From NCBI GenBank assembly GCA_948514425.1, contig CAOQYN010000001.1, positions 27,178 through 91,177 on the forward strand: a DNA stretch of 64,000 nt. The letters are read 5' to 3'. The translations under genes were made by a program, and so were the position numbers. Source of the stretch: an uncultured Candidatus Saccharibacteria bacterium. Lineage in GTDB: Bacteria; Patescibacteriota; Saccharimonadia; Saccharimonadales; Saccharimonadaceae. The first letter of the stretch is position 1. Each line of letters begins with the position of its first letter. A model generated the notes under the pieces. The model saw only the letters and a program-made list of their open reading frames with translations. It was not told where the DNA came from and ran no database searches. Positions 42,712 to 51,479 of the stretch are shown one piece after another.

Positions 42712-43902
42712 ATGGAAAAGTTGTATCTAGTCACTAACCCTGGTTCGTCCTCGCGCAAGTACGCCCTCTATCGCGACGACGAACTACTTTGCTCTTTGCA
42801 CTTTGAGACTGAAGATAAACAGCTTATCTGTACTTTTCGCCGCACTGATGGTTCCCGTAAGAAAATTACCGAAGGCTTCAAGCGCATTGGCGACACTATT
42901 CGTTATACCTATAATATCCTCGATCAAGAAGGTTATCTCGGCGATAGCGTCAAAATTAGCGCTGTCCTCGCTCGTGTCGCTGCGACTGGTGAATATTTTT
43001 CAGATGATCACATTGTTGATGCTGAATGCTTGCGCCGACTTGAAGAAGAAAAGCGCCGCGCTCCGCTCCATGTGCCAGTGATCGCTGCTGAAATTTCTAA
43101 ATGCGTCGAAACCTTCCCAGATACTCCAGTGATTACTATTTCCGACTCGCATTTCCATCATACGCGCGACGACGTTCATAAATATTATGCGATTGATACC
43201 GAACTTGCCGATCGTGCTGAAATCAAACGCTACGGTTACCACGGTTTGTCAATGGGTGCCGTACGTAATTATATGCGTGACGCCGACATTCTCGAACCAC
43301 GGGTTGTTGCTTGTCACCTTGGGTCTGGCGCCTCACTTACAGCTATCAAAGATGGTTATTCTTACGATACGACCATGGGCTATACTCCGCTCGAAGGCGT
43401 TATGATGGCGACTCGTTGTGGCGACATCGACCCCGCTGCCGCAAGCGCTATTCAGCGCGAAATGGGCTTCAACGAAGAAGCGGTCGAAGAATACCTTAAT
43501 CGTCAATGTGGTCTGCTTGGGGTGAGCGGCTCAACTGGCGATATGCGTGAGATCCTTGATCTTCGCGCCGACGGCGACCCTCGGGCAAAATTGGCTTACG
43601 ACATGTATATCTATCGCATCCAGCGGGCAGTTGGCGAAATGGTTGCCGCTCTGCAAGGTGTCGATGCGCTTGTCTTTACCGCTACTATTGGCGAACGCAA
43701 TGCTGAGATTCGTCGCGACATTGTCTCTGGTCTCGGCTACCTCGGGTTCAAGATTAACGATACCAAAAATGATGATGGTCTTGGCGATGCACAACACTGC
43801 CTCGTCTCTGCCCCAAGCTCCAAGCCGATTTACGTCATTGCTACCGACGAAACCGCTGCCATGATCCGCCGTGCCAAGATTTTGCTTGGTGAAGAAATCT
43901 AA
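42712..43902 (+). CDS. ackA: Acetate kinase
   Basis: 396 residues from the ATG at 42712 (AAGGAGTT before it; TATAAT at 42688-42693). VTNPGSSSRKYALYR, YGYHGLSM, HLGSGASLTAIKDG, DTTMGYTPLEGVMMATRCGD, and FTATIGERNAEIRRDI are the ASKHA signatures. It makes ATP from acetyl phosphate, in keeping with a fermenting organism. It lies just after the IS200 remnant. Confidence 0.95.
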   Translation: MEKLYLVTNPGSSSRKYALYRDDELLCSLHFETEDKQLICTFRRTDGSRKKITEGFKRIGDTIRYTYNILDQEGYLGDSVKISAVLARVAATGEYFSDDHIVDAECLRRLEEEKRRAPLHVPVIAAEISKCVETFPDTPVITISDSHFHHTRDDVHKYYAIDTELADRAEIKRYGYHGLSMGAVRNYMRDADILEPRVVACHLGSGASLTAIKDGYSYDTTMGYTPLEGVMMATRCGDIDPAAASAIQREMGFNEEAVEEYLNRQCGLLGVSGSTGDMREILDLRADGDPRAKLAYDMYIYRIQRAVGEMVAALQGVDALVFTATIGERNAEIRRDIVSGLGYLGFKINDTKNDDGLGDAQHCLVSAPSSKPIYVIATDETAAMIRRAKILLGEEI

Positions 43903-43907
43903 AGTTT

Positions 43908-44549
43908 ATGAGCAACGACCAAGTCACTCCAGCTGAGACCTCCGAAATTCTCCAGCTTGCCGAAACTTGCCTCTCTGTATCAGGCGACTTCGTCGAGCTC
44001 GGTTGCTATCGCGGTGATACCTCAGTTTTGCTTGGCAAAATGCTCCAAAATTCCACCAAAAACTGTGAATATCTTGTGGAAAACTTGTGCAAAACCCTGT
44101 GGATTTATGACTCATTCGCTGGTCTCCCAGAAAAAACTACCGAAGATAGTTCTGGTGCTGGTCAAAATTTCCAAAAAGGCGAACTCCTAGTCACCAAGCG
44201 TGAAATTGTCGAAAAACTTCGCAAACACGGTCTCAAAATTACCAATCACCCCGATCCAACAGTAAGCTCAATCATCATTAAAAAAGCTTGGTTTGACGAA
44301 CTTCAATCTACTGATTTACCTGACCGTATCGCTTTTGCTTTTCTTGATGGTGACCTCTATTCGTCGATCAAAACTAGCCTCCAACTCGTCATTCCGCGTC
44401 TTGCCGACCAAGGAATTATCATTGTTCACGACTACAACAACCCCGAACTCCCTGGATCCGCCCGTGCTGTCGATGAGTTTTTGCGTAGCCATCCAGAATA
44501 TCATTTGACGCAAAAACACACATTAGCAATCATCGCGCACAAGTGCTAA
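43908..44549 (+). CDS. SAM-dependent methyltransferase (TylF-like)
   Basis: 213 residues. DFVELGCYRGDTSVLLGKM is the SAM-binding loop, IYDSFAGLPEKT and FLDGDLYSSIKTSLQ with VHDYNNPELPG match macrocin-O-methyltransferase-like enzymes. Between LLGKML and IYDSF sits an extra KNCEYLVENLCKT segment encoded by TGTGGAAAAC and TGTGCAAAAC. Its last codons contain a CIRCE site for dnaJ. Confidence 0.82.
   Translation: MSNDQVTPAETSEILQLAETCLSVSGDFVELGCYRGDTSVLLGKMLQNSTKNCEYLVENLCKTLWIYDSFAGLPEKTTEDSSGAGQNFQKGELLVTKREIVEKLRKHGLKITNHPDPTVSSIIIKKAWFDELQSTDLPDRIAFAFLDGDLYSSIKTSLQLVIPRLADQGIIIVHDYNNPELPGSARAVDEFLRSHPEYHLTQKHTLAIIAHKC
44523..44549 (+). promoter_or_regulatory. CIRCE operator of dnaJ
   Basis: TTAGCAATC-N9-AAGTGCTAA, one mismatch per arm from the consensus, overlapping the stop codon of the upstream methyltransferase. 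TATAAT at 44571-44576 follows. Confidence 0.75.
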
Positions 44550-44597
44550 TTTTGGCATTGTTTCTCGAGATATAATGTGTTAAAATAAAGTGATAAT

Positions 44598-45509
44598 ATG
44601 GCGAAAAAAGATTATTATGAAGTTTTAGGAGTTTCTAAGAACGCTTCTGATGACGAAATCAAGAAAGCGTATCGCAAACTCGCAGTCAAATACCACCCTG
44701 ACAAAAATCCAGGTGATAAAGCTGCCGAGGAAAAATTTAAGGAAATTTCTGAGGCCCACGAAGTACTCGCAGACAAACAAAAGCGCGCTCGCTATGACCA
44801 GTTTGGCCATGCCGGTGTTGGTGGTGCTGGGGCTGGTAGTGCTGGCGGTAATCCGTTCCAAAACGGTAGTTTCAATTTTAACGGTCAGAATTTCAACTTC
44901 GACTTTGGCGGTGGCGGCGGTCTCGACGACATCCTAGGCTCCATCTTCGGCTTCGGTGGTGGTCAACGCCGCCCAGTGCGCGGTTCGGATTATCGTACGA
45001 CTGTTACTCTTAATTTTGAAGAAGCAGTCTTTGGCACTACCAAGGTCATTAGCGCTGACGGCAAAGATCTCAAGGTCAAAATCCCCGCTGGTATTGATGA
45101 TGGTATGTCGATTCGCCTCAGCGGCAAAGGCGGCCCAGCGCCCAAAGGCGGGACCAAGGGCGATCTTTACGTTTTTGTTCGTGTGAAGCCGCACAAGCAC
45201 CTCACGCGCGAGGGGAGTATCATTCTTTCCGAGATTCGCGTTTCCATGGTTGATGCCGCACTTGGCACAGAGGTAGATGTCGAAACCGTTGATGGTAACG
45301 TTCGCATGAAAATCCCCGCTGGCACCCAATCTGGTACTCCGTTCAAACTTTCTGGTCATGGCGTACCTTTAATGCGCAGCGACGGTGATCGTGGGCCGCA
45401 TATCGTTACAGTTACTGTTGAGACTCCTAAAAATCTTAGTAAACGTCAAAAAGAGATTCTTGAGGAATTTCGTGATCCTAAAAATAAAAAACGCGGCTTC
45501 TGGGGATAA
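44598..45509 (+). CDS. dnaJ: DnaJ-type co-chaperone without zinc finger
   Basis: 303 residues. J domain at 1-70 with [10 protein letters not shown] (HPD), a Gly/Phe-rich linker (about 72-115), then the client-binding C-terminal domains ([56 protein letters not shown]). No CxxCxGxG repeats are present, so this is a CbpA-like type II J protein. Works with DnaK. Confidence 0.93.
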   Translation: MAKKDYYEVLGVSKNASDDEIKKAYRKLAVKYHPDKNPGDKAAEEKFKEISEAHEVLADKQKRARYDQFGHAGVGGAGAGSAGGNPFQNGSFNFNGQNFNFDFGGGGGLDDILGSIFGFGGGQRRPVRGSDYRTTVTLNFEEAVFGTTKVISADGKDLKVKIPAGIDDGMSIRLSGKGGPAPKGGTKGDLYVFVRVKPHKHLTREGSIILSEIRVSMVDAALGTEVDVETVDGNVRMKIPAGTQSGTPFKLSGHGVPLMRSDGDRGPHIVTVTVETPKNLSKRQKEILEEFRDPKNKKRGFWG

Positions 45510-45589
45510 GACAAGAGAAATAAATTGCGCAAAATAATTGCATTTTTCTTTAAAATCAGTTATTTTAGTACAAAGAAGGAGTAATAAAA

Positions 45590-46012
45590 ATGTATACTTA
45601 CAACAACACATACTACACCACGACTACAACCGTGGACACAGAAGCACTCGCGGCGGTACTAGGAGTTACATCAGTAATCGCCTTGATTATGCTCATTATC
45701 ATGGTGATCGCTAATTGGAAAATCTTCACCAAAGCTGGTAAGCCAGGATGGGCAAGTATTGTGCCATTTTACAATATGTACACCCTCTTTGAAGTAGCCG
45801 GAATGAACGGCTGGATGTTCCTATTGCTTTTGATCCCAATTGTCAACATCGTTATGGCTGTTATGCTATGTATCAACCTGGCCAAAGCGTTCGGCAAATC
45901 AAACGCCTTTGCCGTTGGTCTAGTTCTGCTTAACCCAATCTTCTCGCTTATTCTCGCCTTCGGTAGTGCTAAGTATATCGGAACTGGCAAAGCTAAGGCT
46001 ATCGCTAAATAG
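45590..46012 (+). CDS. DUF5684 membrane protein
   Basis: 140 residues. GKPGWASIVPFYNMYTLFEV, MNGWMFLLLLIPIVNIVMAV and a final FGSAKYIG are DUF5684 features; three hydrophobic helices. Members sit near signal peptidases or alone in Gram-positives and CPR; function unknown. GAAGGAG precedes the ATG. Confidence 0.82.
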   Translation: MYTYNNTYYTTTTTVDTEALAAVLGVTSVIALIMLIIMVIANWKIFTKAGKPGWASIVPFYNMYTLFEVAGMNGWMFLLLLIPIVNIVMAVMLCINLAKAFGKSNAFAVGLVLLNPIFSLILAFGSAKYIGTGKAKAIAK

Positions 46013-46033
46013 CTAGTTAAATCATACAGATAA

Positions 46034-46066
46034 AAAGCCCCCAACCGATATGGTCGAGGGGCTTTC
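46034..46066. terminator. Terminator
   Basis: AAAGCCCC (46034-46041) pairs with GGGGCTTT (46058-46065). Confidence 0.7.
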
Positions 46067-46159
46067 GAGGTACTTAAAATACAACTTCATCATTTAGCAA
46101 GTGCGTGCTGTGCAAATCTCTGCAGGAGCGCCTTCAACCCTAAGGCACCTCAAATAATC

Positions 46160-47113
46160 CTAAATCTTCGCCAAATACTCAATATACGCATCCACCGCGC
46201 GCCAAGCCGACTCATCTCCAGTTGGATAATATAAACTCGGACAAGCATTAATCTCAATCACCTGGTCACCATAATAATCAATCCCTACCACTGGCAACTG
46301 TGTCGCCCGTGCAATCTTTTCCGCTAACTTACGTCTCTCCACCGAAAACTTTGCCGAACAGTCTTCCGCCGTTCCGCCTTGACCAACATTGCAACTCGCG
46401 ACGACCCGCACCCGCTCCCCCGCCGCCGGTATCGAGTTCATTTTCTCTCCCAAGAACCTTTCCGCCGCTTCAGCATCAACGTATGCCAGCTCCCCCTGAT
46501 ACGGCTCCGTTCGAATCGTTGCATTCTCACATTCTATCAATTCCGCAATCGTACGTCGTCCATCACCTGTGACCTGCGCCGGAATCCGCGCAATTGCCAT
46601 CACGAACCGATAATCAATACAAATCACCCGTTGCTCCAGTTCGTCTACTGGCAACTGTGGCTGCACAATCGCCAGTTGCATTTCTGGCGACGCCTCCACT
46701 GCCTTCTCAATCGCAGCTTTTGCCTGTGCTAAATCTTGCACTCCTACGGTCACTCCATTGCCGTGCGCTCCGTCAATCGGTTTAATTGCTACCGCGCTAT
46801 ATTTTTCAATTATCGGCCGAACTTCCTCTGCCGTTCGCGCCGCTACCGTCTCTGGCTGTGCCACTCCAAGGTCACGTAACAGTTCATAGCTCATCATCTT
46901 GTTGTCCGCCAGTCGCAGCGCATACACGCTTGTCGTCGGTGGAGTACTCGACGCCACTCTTATAGTTACCCCGTCTGGCCGTGTCAAAATCAGATTGTTT
47001 TGGCTCTCGCGACAAAGTTTTTCCGCCCGCCATCCGGCCTGTTTCAGTTTCTTGCGCAAAAACCGCATCGACATCGGCAACTCATTCTCAGGTATAGAGT
47101 AGTAATCAATCAT
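46160..47113 (-). CDS. ATP-grasp ligase (cyanophycin synthetase / GshAB-like)
   Basis: 317 residues. AIKPIDGAHGNGVTVGV is the ATP-binding loop, RVICIDYRFVMAIARIPAQV and GDGRRTIAELIECEN match cyanophycin-synthetase and GshAB grasp domains, and VVGIDYYGDQVIEINACPSL is the metal-binding end. It probably ligates amino acids; substrate unknown. It is divergent from the RimB-RimK pair, 67 bases apart. Confidence 0.85.
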   Translation of the reverse strand: MIDYYSIPENELPMSMRFLRKKLKQAGWRAEKLCRESQNNLILTRPDGVTIRVASSTPPTTSVYALRLADNKMMSYELLRDLGVAQPETVAARTAEEVRPIIEKYSAVAIKPIDGAHGNGVTVGVQDLAQAKAAIEKAVEASPEMQLAIVQPQLPVDELEQRVICIDYRFVMAIARIPAQVTGDGRRTIAELIECENATIRTEPYQGELAYVDAEAAERFLGEKMNSIPAAGERVRVVASCNVGQGGTAEDCSAKFSVERRKLAEKIARATQLPVVGIDYYGDQVIEINACPSLYYPTGDESAWRAVDAYIEYLAKI

Positions 47114-47145
47114 ACCTCAATTATACCATATTTCACTCATAGATA

Positions 47146-47174
47146 TTGACTTTTTACGTCATCTGTGCTATAAT
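47146..47174 (+). promoter_or_regulatory. Promoter of the RimB-like gene
   Basis: TTGACT (47146-47151), 17-base spacer, TATAAT (47169-47174), which ends six bases before the ATG. Confidence 0.75.
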
Positions 47175-47180
47175 GGTAGT

Positions 47181-47678
47181 ATGAGCACTCATAAACTTGA
47201 AATCATTGGTAACAGCACTCTCATTACGCTCCAAGGAGTTAAAAAAGTTCCCGCGAAAATTGATACGGGAGCCGAGAGTTCGTCTGTTTGGGCTAGCGAC
47301 ATTACGCTAAACCCAGACAATAGTCTTAGTTTTTGTCTTTTTGCTCTTGGGAGTGATTTTTATACTGGTGAGCGTATTACGGTTCAAGATTATAAAGCAG
47401 TGTCAGTGCGCAACTCTACTGGGCAAGCTAAAGTACGCTACCGAGTTCGTCTTTCCATTAAAATTGGCAAAAAGAATATCAAAGCTGGTTTTACTCTTGC
47501 CGATCGCAGCAAGAACAACTTCCCTGTATTGATTGGCCGTCGGCTGCTTAAGGGTCGTTTCCTCGTCGACGTTTCACAGCTGGAAGTTCCATACCCACCC
47601 CGGATTCGGGACATGGAGCTGAATGCTGAACTCGAGCAAGATCCTCAGGCTTTCCATCGTAAATACATGGACAAATAG
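47181..47678 (+). CDS. RimB-like retropepsin-type protease
   Basis: 165 residues. VPAKIDTGAESSSVWASDI holds the retropepsin D-T-G, with IGRRLLKGRFLVDVS at the end, matching the 'ATP-dependent zinc protease' family PF05618 (RimB). In Pseudomonas, RimB helps RimK modify ribosomal protein S6. Leaderless start. rimK follows 47 bases on. Confidence 0.88.
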   Translation: MSTHKLEIIGNSTLITLQGVKKVPAKIDTGAESSSVWASDITLNPDNSLSFCLFALGSDFYTGERITVQDYKAVSVRNSTGQAKVRYRVRLSIKIGKKNIKAGFTLADRSKNNFPVLIGRRLLKGRFLVDVSQLEVPYPPRIRDMELNAELEQDPQAFHRKYMDK

Positions 47679-47725
47679 ACGCAGTATATAACACAATCAG
47701 ACGAAAGGTATGATAAAATAAAATT

Positions 47726-48634
47726 ATGAAAATAGCAATTCTTTCAAATGGTAACGCCAATTATTCCACCCGTCGCTTAGTTGCTGAGGCTGAGCAGCGT
47801 GGACATCAGGTGCGCGTGATTAAATATAAGGATTGCTATCTTTCGCTTGACGAAAAACACCCTAACATCTTTTATCGTGGCGAAAAACTTCGCAAATACG
47901 ACGCGATTATTCCGCGTATTGCTAATAGCATGACACGCTACGGGTGCGCAATTGTCCGCCAGTTTGAAATGCAAGGCGCTTGGGCTGCTTCAAGCTCAAT
48001 TGCTATCTCGCGTTCTCGCGATAAACTTCGCTCCCAGCAAATCCTTACTAAGGCTGGCATCGATACACCTAAAACACTGGTCAGTCGCAATACCGCCGAC
48101 ATTGATGATCTGATTGAACAGATTGGTCTTCCCGTAATCATTAAACTTGCTACTAGTACTCATGGCAACGGTGTTGTTCTCGCTGAGACAAAAAAGGCCG
48201 CCAAGTCCGCCCTCCAAGCTTTCTATCTCTATAATGAAGACGGTACCAACATCTTGCTTCAAGAATACGTCAGGGAATCTGCTGGTGTTGATATTCGTGC
48301 TTTGGTCGTTGGCTCACGTGTTGTTGCTAGTATGAAGCGCCAATCTCTCGACGACGATTTTCGCAGCAACCTCCATAAAGGCGGAGAGGGAACGAGTGTA
48401 AAGCTTACTAACGAAGAAAAACGTATTGTGGTCAAGGCTGCTAAAGTCATGGGGCTTCACGTTGCCGGTGTTGACCTCATGCGCTCCGCGCGTGGTCCAC
48501 TTGTCCTGGAGGTAAACGCTTCGCCAGGGTTTGGTATCGAAAAAGTTACTGGTCGCAATGTTGCGGAAAAGATTATTGAGTATATCGAACATAACGCTAG
48601 TCGCAAAAACTCCAAAGATCGCGTTGGTGCTTAA
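47726..48634 (+). CDS. rimK: RimK-type alpha-L-glutamate ligase
   Basis: 302 residues. SRSRDKLRSQQILTKAGIDT, VIIKLATSTHGNGVVLAETK, RALVVGSRVVASMKRQSL, FRSNLHKGGEGTSVKL and VLEVNASPGFGIEKVTG are the RimK marks. It adds glutamates to a protein end, usually S6. The -10-like TAAAAT lies close to the ATG. Confidence 0.93.
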   Translation: MKIAILSNGNANYSTRRLVAEAEQRGHQVRVIKYKDCYLSLDEKHPNIFYRGEKLRKYDAIIPRIANSMTRYGCAIVRQFEMQGAWAASSSIAISRSRDKLRSQQILTKAGIDTPKTLVSRNTADIDDLIEQIGLPVIIKLATSTHGNGVVLAETKKAAKSALQAFYLYNEDGTNILLQEYVRESAGVDIRALVVGSRVVASMKRQSLDDDFRSNLHKGGEGTSVKLTNEEKRIVVKAAKVMGLHVAGVDLMRSARGPLVLEVNASPGFGIEKVTGRNVAEKIIEYIEHNASRKNSKDRVGA

Positions 48635-48725
48635 TAGTCCTAGTCTTGCTTAATTGTCAACAATTTGCTATAATACTAGACAATAACCAGCAGAGTTATT
48701 AGAAAGGTGCAAGGGAACTAGTCTA

Positions 48726-51416
48726 ATGCGAGAAAATCAATTTCTCGGTATCCTAGCACTCATTTTGGCGCTAGGTATGCCACTCTCGTTTGAGCTTTTT
48801 GCTTGTATTATTACAGTCGCAGAAGGCAAGATTTTTGATGCCGAAATTCGTACTGAAACCGAACTTGCTGCTGCTATTAAAGACTCTAGCATTCTCAAAA
48901 TTACTCTCAAAAATGATATTGTTACGACCCGTAACCTTGAAATTTCACGTAATCTAATTTTAGACCTTGGAGGTTTCAATCTCACTTCTCTTAAAGCTAA
49001 CGTTTGCGTCATTGATATTAAATACGGTAGCGTCATAATCACCGGTAAAGGCAGCATTGTTGCCTACGGACTGAAGGGAAACGCCATTCGCATCAAAGGC
49101 GCTACAACTTCTGACAATGAAAATTATGCTGAAGTTTTAGTCGATGAACAAGTGAAACTTTTCGCACCCAATCATTATGGTATATTAGTTGCCCCAAATT
49201 TCAAAGCTGCTTACGGCGTAACAGTTGATTTTTATGGTCACATGGTAGCACAAGATGGTTTTTGTATTAGTGGAACTATTCGTGGTCGCGGCAAAAATAT
49301 TCCCCTTATTAAGATTGCCGATCAGACAAAAATCACCGTCGATGAAAATTCTGGTGTTGCAATCCATGCGGCTGGCTACGGTCGTTGGGAAATTGGAGCT
49401 TCTGAAATTACTGGCGCAACCGGTATTGTTGCGCAGTCCGGCAATATCACATTGAATGGTACTAAGATTATTGCTACTGGTGAATTTATCGAATCGGAAT
49501 CTGAAGATGATAAACTCACTATGATTGGCGCCGTTTTGCAATCTGGCAAAGCGGTCAATCCTGACCATGCGGTTGAAGTTACCGTGAATAATGGTGAGTA
49601 TACCAGCCTGCGTAGCTATGTTTTTGCCGAAACTCGTCGGGAAAAAAGTAAGCCTGCTCTCCAAATGCTCGTCATTGAAGGGGGTGAGTTTGCTGGTAAG
49701 CTCGGCACCTTCTACAAACTCGCTCCACGCAACACCGAACATGCTGTTACGGTTGTCTATGGTGGTGATTTTACCGAAAACGTCCAAGACTACATTTCGT
49801 CTAGCTGTCATGTTAACAAGGTGCACAACCAAGGAATTTATCAAGTCATTGAAGATAAAGTTGCTGAAGAAATTGATGAAGCGACTCGTCTTGCCCGCGC
49901 CCAAGGCCAGCTTCAAGCACTTATCGAAGAGTCTCTGGTATATACCAATGGCTACACTGTTGGTGATTTAGGTAAGTGGAAGCCTGTTGCCACCAAAGCT
50001 ATAGCATCCATTAAACGTGCCGTCACTCTTGGCAAAAAGGCGCTCAAACAACATCTCGAATATGAGCGTATCGTTTCAGCTGAGCAATCTTTGGAGCGCG
50101 CCCTTGAAAATCTTGAACTTGTTAGCGACGCTATGCGTACCGAACTTGCAGAATCTATTGCGTCAGTAAATGCCATCGACGCGCAAGACTATACTAAATA
50201 CAGTTATCAGCAACTTATTACCGTTGCTGCCGCTGCCGAAGAACTTCTGCAAAGTGACGACACGTCACTTAAAGATTTATACTCTGCAATCTTGGATGTT
50301 GAAATCAACATTGATTTATTGGACGGCGCAGACGAATCTTTGGATGAAGAGCTTGATGAATTCTTTGAGCCGTCTCTTCCTATTCCTGCTGCGCATGATT
50401 TAGCCATTCTTGACGAAGTACCTGTATCGGAAACAGCCTCCTTCACGCCAAGTAGCGCACCAAATCTGGGCGAGGACGAGATACCTTCTTCTGAGATCAA
50501 TCACGTTGTCGAGTTTATTGCTTCACTTTTCTTAACGCAGGGCCAAACCTTTTTTAGCCCAGAACCAAACACGCCTCAATCTCAAGCGTTTGCATCGCCT
50601 GTAGAACAAAGTCCTGAGTCAGCTCCATCAATCGCGACTCCAATCTCATCAGAGTCCAACACTCCTCCTGTCGATGATGCTGCATACATTCTATCCCACA
50701 GAATCGAATACCCTGCCGAAGCAGCATTGCTTGAAGCTAAAGGGAATCTTTACTCTATGCTTGAAGCCGTACAAGACCTAACATTGAATGATTATGAGAC
50801 AGAGTTTGCAGAGCAGTTTGGTGAACTCCAAGTCGCCATCGCCAAGGCACGAGCTATACTTTACAAACCAAATACTAATTTTGTTGAACTGATGTCGGCT
50901 ATGGACGGTCTCGCCGAAAAGACAACTGGCCTAAAAGGTCTCACAGAACTTGAACCAGTTGCGGAAGCAAATCCAGAAACAATTCCTACCGAAGTTGTTG
51001 CGCCTGTCCCTGAAAAACCCGCACGAGTTGATTGGACAGGATTGGGTGAAGTGGTAGCAGAAATTTCACAGCTCAATCCTAATGACTTCACCGCCTCAAG
51101 TTACGCTCGTGTTCTCTCGCAGCTCGAAGTTGCAAAATCAATGCTCGCAAATTCTGATGCTACTCAAAGCGCAGTCGAAGATCTCGTTTTTGAATTAAAT
51201 CTTGCTCTCCTCGCGCTTGAATATGTTCCGCAAAATTATAACACTACCACGGTCAATATCGAGCCAGCCACTATTTCTACGCCACCTATCGTCGAACCAG
51301 ATTCAACTGTCACGCCAAACTGGATTATGAGCATGCTTGCTGGCGCTTATGCTGGCATGGCAACATATCGTCGTAGCCGCCTTATCGCCAAGCAACAAAA
51401 ACACTCCGCCGTATAA
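48726..51416 (+). CDS. Large surface protein: beta-helix plus helical (FIVAR-like) repeats
   Basis: 896 residues. A hydrophobic signal segment (FLGILALILALGMPLSFELF) is followed by about 300 residues of short repeated beta strands (ITLKNDIVTTRNLEISRNLI, GSVIITGKGSIVAYGLKGNA), typical of a right-handed beta-helix. Residues 390-560 and 650-850 are helical, FIVAR-like. A Pro/Ser-rich stretch lies between. A C-terminal helix (WIMSMLAGAYAGMATYRRSR) with a basic tail anchors it. Possibly host binding; function not shown. Confidence 0.8.
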   Translation: MRENQFLGILALILALGMPLSFELFACIITVAEGKIFDAEIRTETELAAAIKDSSILKITLKNDIVTTRNLEISRNLILDLGGFNLTSLKANVCVIDIKYGSVIITGKGSIVAYGLKGNAIRIKGATTSDNENYAEVLVDEQVKLFAPNHYGILVAPNFKAAYGVTVDFYGHMVAQDGFCISGTIRGRGKNIPLIKIADQTKITVDENSGVAIHAAGYGRWEIGASEITGATGIVAQSGNITLNGTKIIATGEFIESESEDDKLTMIGAVLQSGKAVNPDHAVEVTVNNGEYTSLRSYVFAETRREKSKPALQMLVIEGGEFAGKLGTFYKLAPRNTEHAVTVVYGGDFTENVQDYISSSCHVNKVHNQGIYQVIEDKVAEEIDEATRLARAQGQLQALIEESLVYTNGYTVGDLGKWKPVATKAIASIKRAVTLGKKALKQHLEYERIVSAEQSLERALENLELVSDAMRTELAESIASVNAIDAQDYTKYSYQQLITVAAAAEELLQSDDTSLKDLYSAILDVEINIDLLDGADESLDEELDEFFEPSLPIPAAHDLAILDEVPVSETASFTPSSAPNLGEDEIPSSEINHVVEFIASLFLTQGQTFFSPEPNTPQSQAFASPVEQSPESAPSIATPISSESNTPPVDDAAYILSHRIEYPAEAALLEAKGNLYSMLEAVQDLTLNDYETEFAEQFGELQVAIAKARAILYKPNTNFVELMSAMDGLAEKTTGLKGLTELEPVAEANPETIPTEVVAPVPEKPARVDWTGLGEVVAEISQLNPNDFTASSYARVLSQLEVAKSMLANSDATQSAVEDLVFELNLALLALEYVPQNYNTTTVNIEPATISTPPIVEPDSTVTPNWIMSMLAGAYAGMATYRRSRLIAKQQKHSAV

Positions 51417-51479
51417 TTTATTTGTGTTTGAATAAACTTATGCTTGTAGTTCTTTCAAAAATCATGCTATGCTCCAGGC

